Origin: an uncultured Clostridia bacterium
Lineage (GTDB): Bacteria > Bacillota > Clostridia > Lachnospirales > CAG-274
Reading direction: 5' to 3'
NCBI GenBank assembly: GCA_946630405.1
Contig: CAMOYW010000102.1
Span: forward strand, 1-5,322
Length of the DNA: 5,322 bases
The notes beneath the pieces were generated by a model. The model made no database searches. It was not told the DNA's origin and worked only from the letters and a program-made list of their open reading frames with translations. Below are positions 1-5,322 of the stretch, in pieces. The position numbers and the translations under genes are program-made. Every line of letters begins with the position of its first letter. Position 1 is the first letter of the stretch.

Positions 1-374
1 CTATCAATATTAAAATATATCGCTCCTCTGTAATGAAAATTTGAATTATATTTAAATGTACCACGAAATGAATTTATATCTTCTTCAAATTTTTTTTGAT
101 AATAATTTTGATTTTCCTTTGTTAAAATTTTTATATGTGTTGGTTTACCGTTATTTACCAATTCATGTATTAGACGGTAACCGGGGCATGCTTCACTTGA
201 ATAGTTTCCATTTACATATAAATTTTCTTTTAAATCGATAAGTGATATTTTCCCAAGTTCATCTATTGTTACTTTAGCATCACCGTTAAGTAATATATTT
301 AAATTATTTAATGTAAAATGCAAATCTACATCTGAATACAAATTTGTACCAATGTCATCAATATAAATTGCATA
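1..374 (-). other. Variable C-terminal tip domain of the RHS fragment, possibly the N-terminal part of an M91-like metallopeptidase effector
   Basis: After the DPTG boundary the coding sequence becomes strongly AT-rich with many AAA, AAT and ATA codons, as is usual for swapped-in RHS tips. About 124 codons are visible. The stretch EACPGYRLIHELVNNGKPTH followed by IKILTKEN, and later YRGAIYFNID, resembles from memory the part that precedes the HExxH helix in M91/NleD-like effector peptidase domains of RHS proteins (a G-x-x-L-I-x-x-L-V segment, then a beta strand, then a strand ending near an asparagine or aspartate). The catalytic HExxH itself would lie beyond the window, so the enzymatic class is a guess. 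No immunity gene can be seen, because the sequence ends first. Confidence 0.4.
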
Positions 375-758
375 ACCCGTAGGATCGATATTAACAATTG
401 GTGTCCCCTCACAATACCCATACCAATTAACCCCATCTCTTATAGGGTCTACATTGATGAATCTTGTGGTTTTGGGGCTGTAGTATCTTGCACGCATGTA
501 GTACAGGCTGTTTGTGTCTGTTTCTACGCCGTATTTGCCTACAAATAGGAACGGCGTTTTGGTTGTACCCGTGCGTTTTAGGATATTGCCGTAAGGGGAG
601 TAGAATACTGTGTCGGTTACTTCTCCGTTGGCGTTAGTTATAGTTGTTGTGCTGCCTCTGTAATCGTAGTGGTAGAGTTTGTAGCCATCGGTTATGCTTT
701 CTTGGCTGATGAGACCTAAGCCGTAGACATAGTAAGTTGTCTTATTGTTAGTTGTCCC
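1..758 (-). pseudogene. 5'-truncated RHS repeat-associated core fragment with C-terminal effector tip (runs off the window)
   Basis: RHS proteins are large YD-repeat shells that enclose and deliver a variable C-terminal toxin. Seen here is only the end of such a shell. Reading from 758 downwards, the frame gives TTYYVYGLGLISQE, then YHYDYRGSTTTITNANGEV, FYSPYGN, the core signature YYMRARYYSPKTTRFINVDP, and the closing NIDPTGYA near 387-369. A different, AT-rich tip follows and stays open to position 1, so the 3' end is outside the window. Upstream the frame is open only back to a TGA at 864-866, and there it merely overlaps the esterase gene in another frame. No ATG with a ribosome binding site precedes the RHS similarity; the only nearby alternative start is a TTG near 798-800 without an evident Shine-Dalgarno. 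The N-terminal part of a normal RHS protein, usually well over 1000 residues, is missing. I read it as an orphan tip or remnant rather than a working gene; a fusion to an unseen start is not excluded. Confidence 0.85.
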
Positions 759-765
759 AAATCGT

Positions 766-1806
766 TTACATATCGAAGAGATATTTGAGAATATCCACAA
801 ATTTAAATTCTTCGGTTTTCGGAACGGGCTTGATGCCGAGCATTTGTGCGGTAGCGTTGTTTCTCAGCTTGTAGAAACGTTCTGTTTGGGGAGTTCCCTC
901 CAAATATTCGTAAGCGTGAGGAACGCCCGGTTCAACATGAAGCTCCGTATATATGCCTGCCTGCATCAGTTTTTGAGCGTAGCTTATGTCTTCATCGCAA
1001 AACAGGTCAAGGCTTCCCACTATCATAAAAGTTTGAGGCAATCCTTTCAGCTGTTCGACAGTTGCAGTTGCGGGTGAAAAATAAATCATTTCATCATCCG
1101 TCAATTTGTTTTCCTGTCCTTCAATCAGTTTTCCCCAGCCAAAGACGTTATTTTCCTTTGTCCAGATATATTCCCCGACAAATTCGTTGTTGTAAATATC
1201 GTCTTTTCCGCCTGTACGATAGTCAAGCATAGGATATATCAGTACTTGTCCTTTAAGAGGAACTTTCCCTTTGTCCTTGTTGTAAAGTGCCAGGCGTGCG
1301 GTCAAGCCGCCGCCTGCGCTTTCACCTTCAATAACCAGATTATCCTTGTCAACATTCAGTTCATCCGCATGTTCGTATACATAAAGAAGACCTGCATATA
1401 CTTCTTCAAGCTCTATCGGATACCTGTAAGAAGGGTCTAAGGAAAGTGTGTAGTCGGCTGAAACTACCGTGGCGTTGACGGAATCCGCAACACCCTGTAT
1501 TTTTGATTCGTCCATACCCGTGGTGCCAAAATGATAACCGCCGCCGTGAATGAAGTAAATAACGGGTGTTTTCTCGCCGTTTTTATACTTTGCGGGTCGG
1601 AAAACATATAAATTCAGCTTATTCTTACCATCGCCTACGTCAATCGTAAGTTTTTCGGCGTTTAGCGGCTCCAAATTTCCCTCGGTGAGCTCATTGTTGG
1701 AAATACCTACGGGCACGGTTAAGCCGATTATGTCTTCGTACCCTTTTGCAATAAGGTGAGCGGACTTTAATGCTTCTTGTGTTTGATTGGTTTTGTCTTT
1801 TTCCAT
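766..1806 (-). CDS. Alpha/beta hydrolase, hormone-sensitive-lipase-type esterase (acetyl esterase/lipase family)
   Basis: A 346-residue cytoplasmic enzyme expected to hydrolyse short-chain or small-molecule carboxyl esters. The family hallmarks are all visible. The oxyanion-hole motif HGGG is at residues 87-90 (IHGGGYHFG), the nucleophile elbow GESAGGG is at 161-167 with Ser163, the acid motif GSLDLFCDE gives Asp267, and GVPHAYE gives His297. This spacing matches the family IV (HSL-like) esterases. There is no signal peptide or membrane segment. The length is slightly above the usual 300-320 residues, with an extra N-terminal helix region (1-45) and about 50 residues after the catalytic His. 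The ATG is supported by AGAGGTG at 1811-1817. The gene begins 35 bases after the amidohydrolase stop, so the two are very probably one transcript. RHS remnant sequence begins directly after its TAA. The substrate cannot be told from sequence; drug esterases also use this fold, but nothing specific points there. Confidence 0.9.
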   Translation of the reverse strand: MEKDKTNQTQEALKSAHLIAKGYEDIIGLTVPVGISNNELTEGNLEPLNAEKLTIDVGDGKNKLNLYVFRPAKYKNGEKTPVIYFIHGGGYHFGTTGMDESKIQGVADSVNATVVSADYTLSLDPSYRYPIELEEVYAGLLYVYEHADELNVDKDNLVIEGESAGGGLTARLALYNKDKGKVPLKGQVLIYPMLDYRTGGKDDIYNNEFVGEYIWTKENNVFGWGKLIEGQENKLTDDEMIYFSPATATVEQLKGLPQTFMIVGSLDLFCDEDISYAQKLMQAGIYTELHVEPGVPHAYEYLEGTPQTERFYKLRNNATAQMLGIKPVPKTEEFKFVDILKYLFDM

Positions 1807-1810
1807 AGTG

Positions 1811-1817
1811 CACCTCT
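1811..1817 (-). promoter_or_regulatory. Ribosome binding site of the alpha/beta hydrolase
   Basis: AGAGGTG on the minus strand ends four bases before the ATG at 1806. It lies in the 35-base gap after the amidohydrolase stop, where there is no terminator hairpin. This supports the chosen start and translation from a shared mRNA. Confidence 0.75.
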
Positions 1818-1841
1818 TTGGTTATATATTATATATGTTTT

Positions 1842-3497
1842 TTATTCATGGGTGTAGACCCATTCACCGCCTACCATAGTAGCCAATACTTCTGTGTTTG
1901 CAATTTGTTCGGGATCGCATATGGTGATATCCTGCGCCAGCACCACCATATCGGACTCTTTGCCTACGGTTATACTGCCAAGCCTCTCATCGCATAAAAG
2001 CTGATAGGCTTCATTTATGGTGGTCGCTTCGATCATTTGTTCTACCGTAACACGTTCGTTTGCGCCGTGTAAAGTTTCGGGTTGACCAACATTCTGACGC
2101 AAAATGCCTTTTTGTATACCTATAAGCGGATAGGCGGGATTCTCAACGGGATAATCACTTGCAGAGGTAACCGTAACTCCCGCATCAAAGAAGGACTTCA
2201 TAGGCATCAGATTTTCGGCACGTTCTTCACCCAATGCCGTAACCATCATATTGAAGTATAAGTCATCCATGGTGAACCAGTGAGGATCCGTGACCGCAAT
2301 TACGCCGAGCTTTGCCATACGAGGTATGTCCGCACTGTCCACAACTTGCAAGTGTGTAACGGCATCGCGCAAGTCGTGAGGCCCTGTTTTTTCCAAGGCT
2401 TTCTCTATTGCATCAAGTGTCATGGAAAGCGCTCCGTCGCCGATAGTATGGGCGTGGACAGTGAATCCGAGCTCATGTGATCTTTCATATACTTTGACCA
2501 GTGTTTCCATATCAAAACGAAGTTGTCCGCAGTGGTTATGTTCCTGCGACCAGGGATCGGAATAGGGCTTTTTCATATAGGCGGTTGAAGGATTTCCAGG
2601 CATTGTACCGTCTAACTGTATCTTGATATTGGTCAGGTTGAACATTCGCCCCTTTGTGCGTTCTCTGAGTTTTGCGGCATGCTCTATTTCCGCTATGGGG
2701 TCGTGACTATCCGATTGAAATACCTGATATGCGGCATAGATGTGCATGTGCAGTTTACCTTCAATATCAAGTTGATGACAAGCTTCTGCGGCATTGTCCG
2801 AGGAATCCCAGTTAATAATGGGTTCCAAAATGAGAGTTTCGCCGTGAGCCAAGTATTCATCCTGGAAGTATAAAAAAGCTTCTTTGTACTGTTCCACGGA
2901 AAATATGGTAAGCTCTTTAAGCAGATCCATGGCACCTTCGCGGAAAAATCCCGTAGGATTGCCGTCTTTATCTCTGACAATGATACCGTCGCTTATATCG
3001 GGCGTATTTTTGTCAATACCCAAGCGATCCATAGCCGCATGGTTTACCCAGTATGAATGGTGCCCTATGTCTGCAAGGACAACGGGTTTTTCGGTCAGAC
3101 CGTTTAGCATATCCGCAGTAGGACCGTCCGCTCCCATTTCTTCGGTAGGGATAAATCCTGCACCCTGAATAACATCCATTTCCGGACAATTTTCGGCAAA
3201 TTCTTTTACTTTGGCAAGATGTTCTTTCAAAGTTTCAAAAGGGCTTAAGTGTACGGTAAAAAGTGCTTCGGTGCCTCCGGGGGCTATATGTCCGTGACCT
3301 TCTCCCAAACCGGGCAAAATCATACCTTTGTCGTAGCGAATCACATCTGTATTTTCGCCGATGTATTCTTTTATGCCGTCTTCGTTACCCACATAGACAA
3401 ACCTTCTGCCCGATATAGCCACAGCCTCGGCTTTTGGTTGATTTTTGTCAGACGTATGGAAATTGCCGTAAATAACTTTATCTGCTGTGTTTTTCAT
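1842..3497 (-). CDS. Amidohydrolase family 3 protein (YtcJ-like metal-dependent hydrolase)
   Basis: A 551-residue member of the amidohydrolase superfamily, YtcJ/COG1574 type, which cleaves C-N (or related) bonds using metal bound in a TIM barrel. The N-terminal beta-sandwich part (1-60) leads into the first metal motif GLGEGHGHIAPGG with His68 and His70. IKIQLDGTMPG at 291-301 corresponds to the family's VK-x-x-x-DG segment. HAHTIGDGA gives His348 and His350, THLQ gives His382, and SASDYPVENPAYPLIGI gives Asp448 in the position of the usual SDWPV motif. The C-terminal sandwich strand RLGSITVGKESDMVVL (506-520) is typical. The length is normal for the family (about 530-560). GEGHGH replaces the commoner D-x-H-x-H, but both histidines are kept. 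No signal peptide is seen. GGGAGGT lies 9-10 bases before the ATG. It is the first gene of a two-gene operon with the esterase and sits behind an attenuator-like leader. Known relatives act on varied N-acyl, N-formyl or cyclic amide substrates, so the substrate is open. Confidence 0.92.
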   Translation of the reverse strand: MKNTADKVIYGNFHTSDKNQPKAEAVAISGRRFVYVGNEDGIKEYIGENTDVIRYDKGMILPGLGEGHGHIAPGGTEALFTVHLSPFETLKEHLAKVKEFAENCPEMDVIQGAGFIPTEEMGADGPTADMLNGLTEKPVVLADIGHHSYWVNHAAMDRLGIDKNTPDISDGIIVRDKDGNPTGFFREGAMDLLKELTIFSVEQYKEAFLYFQDEYLAHGETLILEPIINWDSSDNAAEACHQLDIEGKLHMHIYAAYQVFQSDSHDPIAEIEHAAKLRERTKGRMFNLTNIKIQLDGTMPGNPSTAYMKKPYSDPWSQEHNHCGQLRFDMETLVKVYERSHELGFTVHAHTIGDGALSMTLDAIEKALEKTGPHDLRDAVTHLQVVDSADIPRMAKLGVIAVTDPHWFTMDDLYFNMMVTALGEERAENLMPMKSFFDAGVTVTSASDYPVENPAYPLIGIQKGILRQNVGQPETLHGANERVTVEQMIEATTINEAYQLLCDERLGSITVGKESDMVVLAQDITICDPEQIANTEVLATMVGGEWVYTHE

Positions 3498-3506
3498 TTA
3501 CAGTTT

Positions 3507-3513
3507 ACCTCCC
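3507..3513 (-). promoter_or_regulatory. Ribosome binding site of the amidohydrolase
   Basis: GGGAGGT on the minus strand, about 9-10 bases before the ATG at 3497, is a strong Shine-Dalgarno sequence. It lies downstream of the terminator-like hairpin. The coding region therefore has its own translation signal and depends on transcription passing that hairpin, unless a weak local promoter is used (TTTATA at about 3547-3552, 18 bases, TATCAT). Confidence 0.8.
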
Positions 3514-3550
3514 TTATAATACAATGATAGATTTTTTGCTGCTGAAATAT

Positions 3551-3594
3551 AAAAACGCACTCTCAAAGACATAGCTTATCTTTTGGAGTGCGTT
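3551..3594 (-). terminator. Intrinsic terminator-like hairpin (possible attenuator)
   Basis: On the minus strand AACGCACTC (3586-3594) pairs perfectly with GAGTGCGTT (3554-3562). Inside it AAAGA (3579-3583) can pair with TCTTT (3565-3569), and a run of five T (3551-3555) follows, then ATATTT. The plus strand lacks a T run on its side, so it acts only on minus-strand transcription, between the strong promoter and the amidohydrolase. The TAA of the 33-codon ORF lies in the loop. Structure and T run are clear; whether it is conditional is inference. Confidence 0.75.
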
Positions 3595-3677
3595 AAATGC
3601 ATGTGATCAATATTTGTGAAAAGGGCATAGTTATGCTTTTTGCCCGCTTGTTTATCTACATATAAGCCTTTCATCAT
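3576..3677 (-). CDS. Small ORF, 33 aa, candidate leader peptide or small protein
   Basis: The ORF begins ATGATG and reads MMKGLYVDKQAGKKHN, then YALFTNIDHMHLTHSKR, ending in TAA. It is basic and histidine-rich, with no membrane segment or signal peptide. AAGGGG (3688-3693) lies 10 bases before the first ATG, a usable if slightly distant Shine-Dalgarno. Its start lies inside the 29-codon ORF, in another frame, overlapping by 26 bases. Its last codons (Thr, His, Ser, Lys, Arg) form the 5' arm of the terminator hairpin, and its stop is in the loop. That arrangement favours a regulatory leader peptide over an independent protein, although an 11-base ATAACTATGCC self-complementary stretch in the middle could also point to RNA structure. 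I do not recognise the peptide. Confidence 0.45.
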   Translation of the reverse strand: MMKGLYVDKQAGKKHNYALFTNIDHMHLTHSKR

Positions 3678-3741
3678 AATAAGTCATCCCCTTAAATAGC
3701 GGTACAAAGAAATCTTCTTTGCAATAAAATACCGAAAACAT
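3652..3741 (-). CDS. Small ORF, 29 aa, candidate leader peptide
   Basis: It reads MFSVFYCKEDFFVPLFKG, then MTYYDERLICR, ending in TAA. The start is only about 17 bases from the predicted transcription start, with no good Shine-Dalgarno (upstream sequence GATCCTATAAAA), so translation is uncertain. The ORF spans the imperfect hairpin at 3700-3734 and contains the AAGGGG site and start of the next small ORF, so its translation could open or block those elements. In the frame next to it, the same DNA encodes AKKISLYR. From memory this resembles the KKISLYQNE ending of tet(M)-type leader peptides and suggests shared ancestry at the DNA level. That frame has a stop just upstream and no ATG here. 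Confidence 0.3.
   Translation of the reverse strand: MFSVFYCKEDFFVPLFKGMTYYDERLICR
3700..3734 (-). other. Imperfect hairpin in the leader
   Basis: CGGTA (3730-3734) pairs with TACCG (3700-3704), enclosing CAAAGAA (3715-3721) paired with TTCTTTG (3705-3711) around a GAT loop. Eight bases (TTTTATTG) are bulged on the 5' side. This gives 12 pairs in all, with the 3' side continuous. There is no T run after it, so it is not a terminator; a pause or ribosome-sensing structure is more likely. Confidence 0.6.
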
Positions 3742-3764
3742 TTTTATAGGATCATTTCTTTGTT

Positions 3765-3794
3765 ATATTATCATAAAACTATATATATTGTCAA
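3765..3794 (-). promoter_or_regulatory. Strong sigma-A-type promoter for the leader and amidohydrolase-esterase operon
   Basis: The minus strand shows a perfect -35 TTGACA at 3789-3794, an 18-base AT-rich spacer, and -10 TAATAT at 3765-3770 preceded by TG at 3772-3773 (extended -10). The predicted transcription start is near 3758. It is by far the best promoter in the window and faces the leader and the hydrolase operon. Confidence 0.8.
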
Positions 3795-3807
3795 TAAAAA
3801 ACAATAT
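3785..3807. repeat. Short inverted repeat over the -35 element
   Basis: ATATTG (3785-3790) and CAATAT (3802-3807) are inverted copies 11 bases apart and overlap the -35 box. This could be an operator, but six-base AT-rich arms are easily found by chance. The rest of the stretch up to the patatin stop (3808-3871) shows no gene, repeat or terminator that I can support. Confidence 0.2.
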
Positions 3808-3871
3808 TATTTCTATAAGGAGTTGTTTTCGTTGGGAAGAAATTGATGTGTCTTATATGTGGGGATGAAAT

Positions 3872-4735
3872 TCAGCAATTTGACAAATATTTTTTCAATT
3901 CATTAAGTCGATTTTTTGCTTCGGCTCTTCCGAGGTTATAAACTCGCCTAAGTTCCTTCGGGTCGTCTTCCGTTCTGCTTATGTTAAGAGGATCGGGCGG
4001 GCGGAATACAAACACCTTGCCGTGAGCTTCCCTTGCTTCTATTTCTTTTATTTGCTTGTTGTATCTTTCGTGCCTTATGAGCATAGCTTCGGCTATTTTG
4101 GGGTATTTGCGCATGGCAAGTTTTATAAGCGGCGAAAAGTGCATTTTCTTTTTTACATAGCCTTTGGGCTGAGTGAGTATTATAACACTTTTGTTGTAGC
4201 CTAAGTTTTCCATATATTTGTACGGAACGGGGGTCACTATTCCGCCGTCTAAAAGTTTGTAGCCGTCAACTTCCACTATATTTGATACGAGCGGCATGGA
4301 TGCGGAAGCTCTGAACCATTGAAGGTCTTTCTCTCCGCCGTCGGTGCATTTGTGATATACCGTTTCACCCGTTTCGGCGTTTGTGGCACCTACATAAAAC
4401 TCCATAGGGTCGTTTTTAAAAGTTTCCGTATCGAAGGGATCTATTTCTTCGGGAATGGTGTGGTAGCAAAAATCCGCATTGTAGAGGTCGCCTGTTTTCA
4501 AAAGGGAACGAACACTGCAATATCTCGGGTCTTTGCAAAGCATTATGTTGTATCTTACAGATCTTCCTATTTGTTTTGATTTGTAATTACAGCCGAAAAC
4601 GGCACCTGCGGATATTCCCGCGGCACCGTCAAAGTTTATGCCTTCTTCCATAAGCACGTCTATTACGCCGCTTGTGAACATTCCGCGCATAGCACCGCCT
4701 TCCATTATGAGGGCGGATTTTATTTTATTTGACAT
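3872..4735 (-). CDS. Patatin-like phospholipase family protein (YjjU/COG4667 type)
   Basis: A serine lipid acyl hydrolase with a Ser-Asp dyad, presumed cytoplasmic and acting on membrane-derived lipids. Counting from the chosen start, the glycine-rich oxyanion motif is EGGAMRG at 12-18, the nucleophile elbow GISAG is at 40-44 with Ser42, and the catalytic Asp163 lies in LLDGG (161-165). RASASMPLV at 142-150 and the final Arg/Lys-rich helices fit this bacterial subfamily. Length is 287 residues, normal for the group. An upstream in-frame ATG at 4777 would add 14 residues (MRGVNFTHPLLVQT), but these are encoded by the hairpin at 4746-4773 and lie before the usual family N-terminus, so the ATG at 4735 is preferred. 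Neither start has a strong Shine-Dalgarno (a weak GG precedes the chosen one). It follows tyrS by 46 bases. No clear terminator is seen after its TGA. Confidence 0.88.
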   Translation of the reverse strand: MSNKIKSALIMEGGAMRGMFTSGVIDVLMEEGINFDGAAGISAGAVFGCNYKSKQIGRSVRYNIMLCKDPRYCSVRSLLKTGDLYNADFCYHTIPEEIDPFDTETFKNDPMEFYVGATNAETGETVYHKCTDGGEKDLQWFRASASMPLVSNIVEVDGYKLLDGGIVTPVPYKYMENLGYNKSVIILTQPKGYVKKKMHFSPLIKLAMRKYPKIAEAMLIRHERYNKQIKEIEAREAHGKVFVFRPPDPLNISRTEDDPKELRRVYNLGRAEAKNRLNELKKYLSNC

Positions 4736-4745
4736 TGTTTGTACC

Positions 4746-4773
4746 AAAAGGGGGTGTGTAAAATTCACACCCC
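4746..4773 (-). terminator. Hairpin terminator between tyrS and the patatin gene
   Basis: GGGGTGTG (4766-4773) pairs perfectly with CACACCCC (4751-4758) around a 7-base AATTTTA loop and is followed by C and TTTT. It begins nine bases after the tyrS stop. The stem is strong but the T run is short and followed by GG, so it may be a partial terminator that lets some transcription into the patatin gene, for which I see no good separate promoter. Confidence 0.65.
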
Positions 4774-4781
4774 TCATATCA

Positions 4782-5322
4782 TTAATTCATTTTAACTCTG
4801 TGGAATACTTTCTTTCCTTTTTTGATCATAAGCTCGCCGTTTTCATCGAGAGAATCGGTGGTGACGGTGTAATTAATATCGGTGATCTGTTCTCCGTTTA
4901 TTCTTACGCCGCCTTGCTGTATAAGTCGTCTTGCTTCTCCGTTTGAAGGTACAAGCTCGCATTTGGAAAGTAATGAAATAAGACCTATGCCGTCTTTAAG
5001 CTCGGCTTCGGGGATCTCGGTGGTGGGTACGCTTCCGCCCATTGCACCGCCCGCAAAAAGTGCCTTTGCGGCAGTTTGAGCCTTCTTTGCCTCATCTTCT
5101 CCGTGTACAAGGCTTGTAAGCTCATAAGCAAGTATTTCCTTGGCTTCGTTGAGCTGACTGCCTTCCCACTTATCCATTTCGTCGATTTGTTCAAGAGGAA
5201 GGAATGTGAGCATCCTTATGCACTTAAGCACGTCGGCATCTCCCACGTTTCTCCAATACTGATAGAAATCGTAGGGGCTTGTTTTGTCGGGATCGAGCCA
5301 TACAGCGCCCGATTGTGTCTTG
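4782..5322 (-). CDS. tyrS: Tyrosyl-tRNA synthetase, C-terminal part (5' end outside the window)
   Basis: This enzyme charges tRNA-Tyr with tyrosine in the cytoplasm. About 179 residues are visible, beginning KTQSGAVWLDPDKTSPYDFY. The leading K-T is the end of the KMSKS-type ATP-binding loop (KMSKT), so the window cuts the gene in its signature motif and the catalytic Rossmann fold is outside. Next come the class I anticodon-binding helical region (FYQYWRNVGDADVLK to about residue 90, with ALFAGGA) and a C-terminal S4 RNA-binding domain at about 118-179 of the visible part, with PSNGEARRLIQQGGVRING. It ends normally with KVFHRVKMN and TAA. An ATG at 5246 is internal and is not the true start. 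A hairpin terminator follows. Any T-box control would lie upstream of the window. Confidence 0.95.
   Translation of the reverse strand, partial: KTQSGAVWLDPDKTSPYDFYQYWRNVGDADVLKCIRMLTFLPLEQIDEMDKWEGSQLNEAKEILAYELTSLVHGEDEAKKAQTAAKALFAGGAMGGSVPTTEIPEAELKDGIGLISLLSKCELVPSNGEARRLIQQGGVRINGEQITDINYTVTTDSLDENGELMIKKGKKVFHRVKMN

Larger units (their letters stand above)
3514..3758 (-). promoter_or_regulatory. Putative transcription-attenuation leader of the amidohydrolase-esterase operon
   Basis: From the predicted transcription start near 3758, the RNA would carry a 29-codon ORF, an imperfect hairpin inside it, a second overlapping 33-codon ORF with its own AAGGGG site, and a terminator-like hairpin whose 5' arm is made of the last codons of that second ORF. 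The amidohydrolase Shine-Dalgarno follows at once. The parts are seen directly; their joint function is inferred. In known ribosome-mediated attenuators (erm, tet(M), ABC-F leaders), ribosome position on a leader ORF decides whether the terminator forms. Here a ribosome reaching or stalling at the end of the second ORF would cover the 5' arm and favour read-through. It could instead be a free-standing small gene with its own terminator, or the remnant of a lost resistance gene. Confidence 0.55.

Noticed and set aside
153..167. HELVN in the RHS tip as a catalytic zinc HExxH motif
   Set aside because: The second histidine is replaced by Asn, and the segment better fits the helix that precedes the catalytic region in M91-like tips, so it is not called as an active site.
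745..1077. Plus-strand 110-codon ORF
   Set aside because: It lies opposite the well-supported esterase gene, has no recognisable domain and no convincing ribosome binding site. It is an antisense shadow.
2693..2980. Minus-strand 95-codon ORF inside the amidohydrolase
   Set aside because: It is an out-of-frame shadow of a gene whose own frame carries all the conserved motifs.
3249..3527. Plus-strand 92-codon ORF over the start of the amidohydrolase
   Set aside because: It is antisense to the conserved HxH metal-binding region and shows no family features.
3704..3763. Long-range 10-bp pairing of ACAAAGAAAT (3754-3763) with ATTTCTTTGT (3704-3713) as an antiterminator of the local hairpin
   Set aside because: The predicted transcription start at about 3758 falls inside the upstream arm, so only about seven A/T-rich pairs could form in the RNA. 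It would matter only if the start is mapped at 3763 or earlier.
3498..3871. T-box, other known riboswitch, or tRNA gene in the long intergenic region
   Set aside because: No T-box TGGNACCGCG-like motif, no tRNA cloverleaf and no riboswitch consensus that I recognise could be found. The small ORFs plus terminator explain the region better.
1..5322. CRISPR array, insertion sequence or attachment site
   Set aside because: No regularly spaced repeats, transposase frame or terminal inverted repeats were seen on either strand.

Overview
The window looks like chromosomal DNA of a low-to-moderate GC member of the Bacillota, most likely class Clostridia. This is an inference from consensus sigma-A promoter elements, strong GGAGG ribosome binding sites, the RHS core style (YVYGLGL, DPTG) and the general protein style; no rRNA or tRNA is present to settle it. 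All real genes lie on the minus strand, so the biological order runs from position 5322 down to 1.

From 5322 to 3872 there are two housekeeping-type genes. The first is the C-terminal part of tyrosyl-tRNA synthetase, cut by the window edge inside its KMSKS loop. After a short GC-rich hairpin comes a patatin-like phospholipase of the YjjU type.

The 374 bases from 3871 to 3498 hold no ordinary gene but are full of signals. They contain a near-consensus promoter (TTGACA, 18 bases, TAATAT with an extended TG), two overlapping small ORFs of 29 and 33 codons, an imperfect hairpin, and a terminator-like hairpin with a T run. The 5' arm of that terminator lies inside the last codons of the second small ORF. 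This layout is what one expects of a ribosome-controlled transcription attenuator. One hairpin resembles, from memory, the leader of tet(M)-type ribosomal protection genes.

Downstream of the leader is a compact operon (3497 to 766). It encodes a YtcJ-like metal-dependent amidohydrolase (551 aa) and, 35 bases later, a hormone-sensitive-lipase-type alpha/beta hydrolase (346 aa). Both have complete catalytic motifs and no signal peptide, so a cytoplasmic pair acting on amide and ester bonds of small molecules is plausible; the substrate is unknown.

Seven bases after the esterase stop, recognisable RHS core sequence begins without a start codon (758 to 1). It carries the end of the RHS core, closing with DPTG, and then a much more AT-rich variable C-terminal tip that runs off the window. 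It looks like an orphan 5'-truncated polymorphic-toxin tip. The most interesting points are the attenuator-like leader in front of two hydrolases and the orphan RHS tip fused to the end of that operon.
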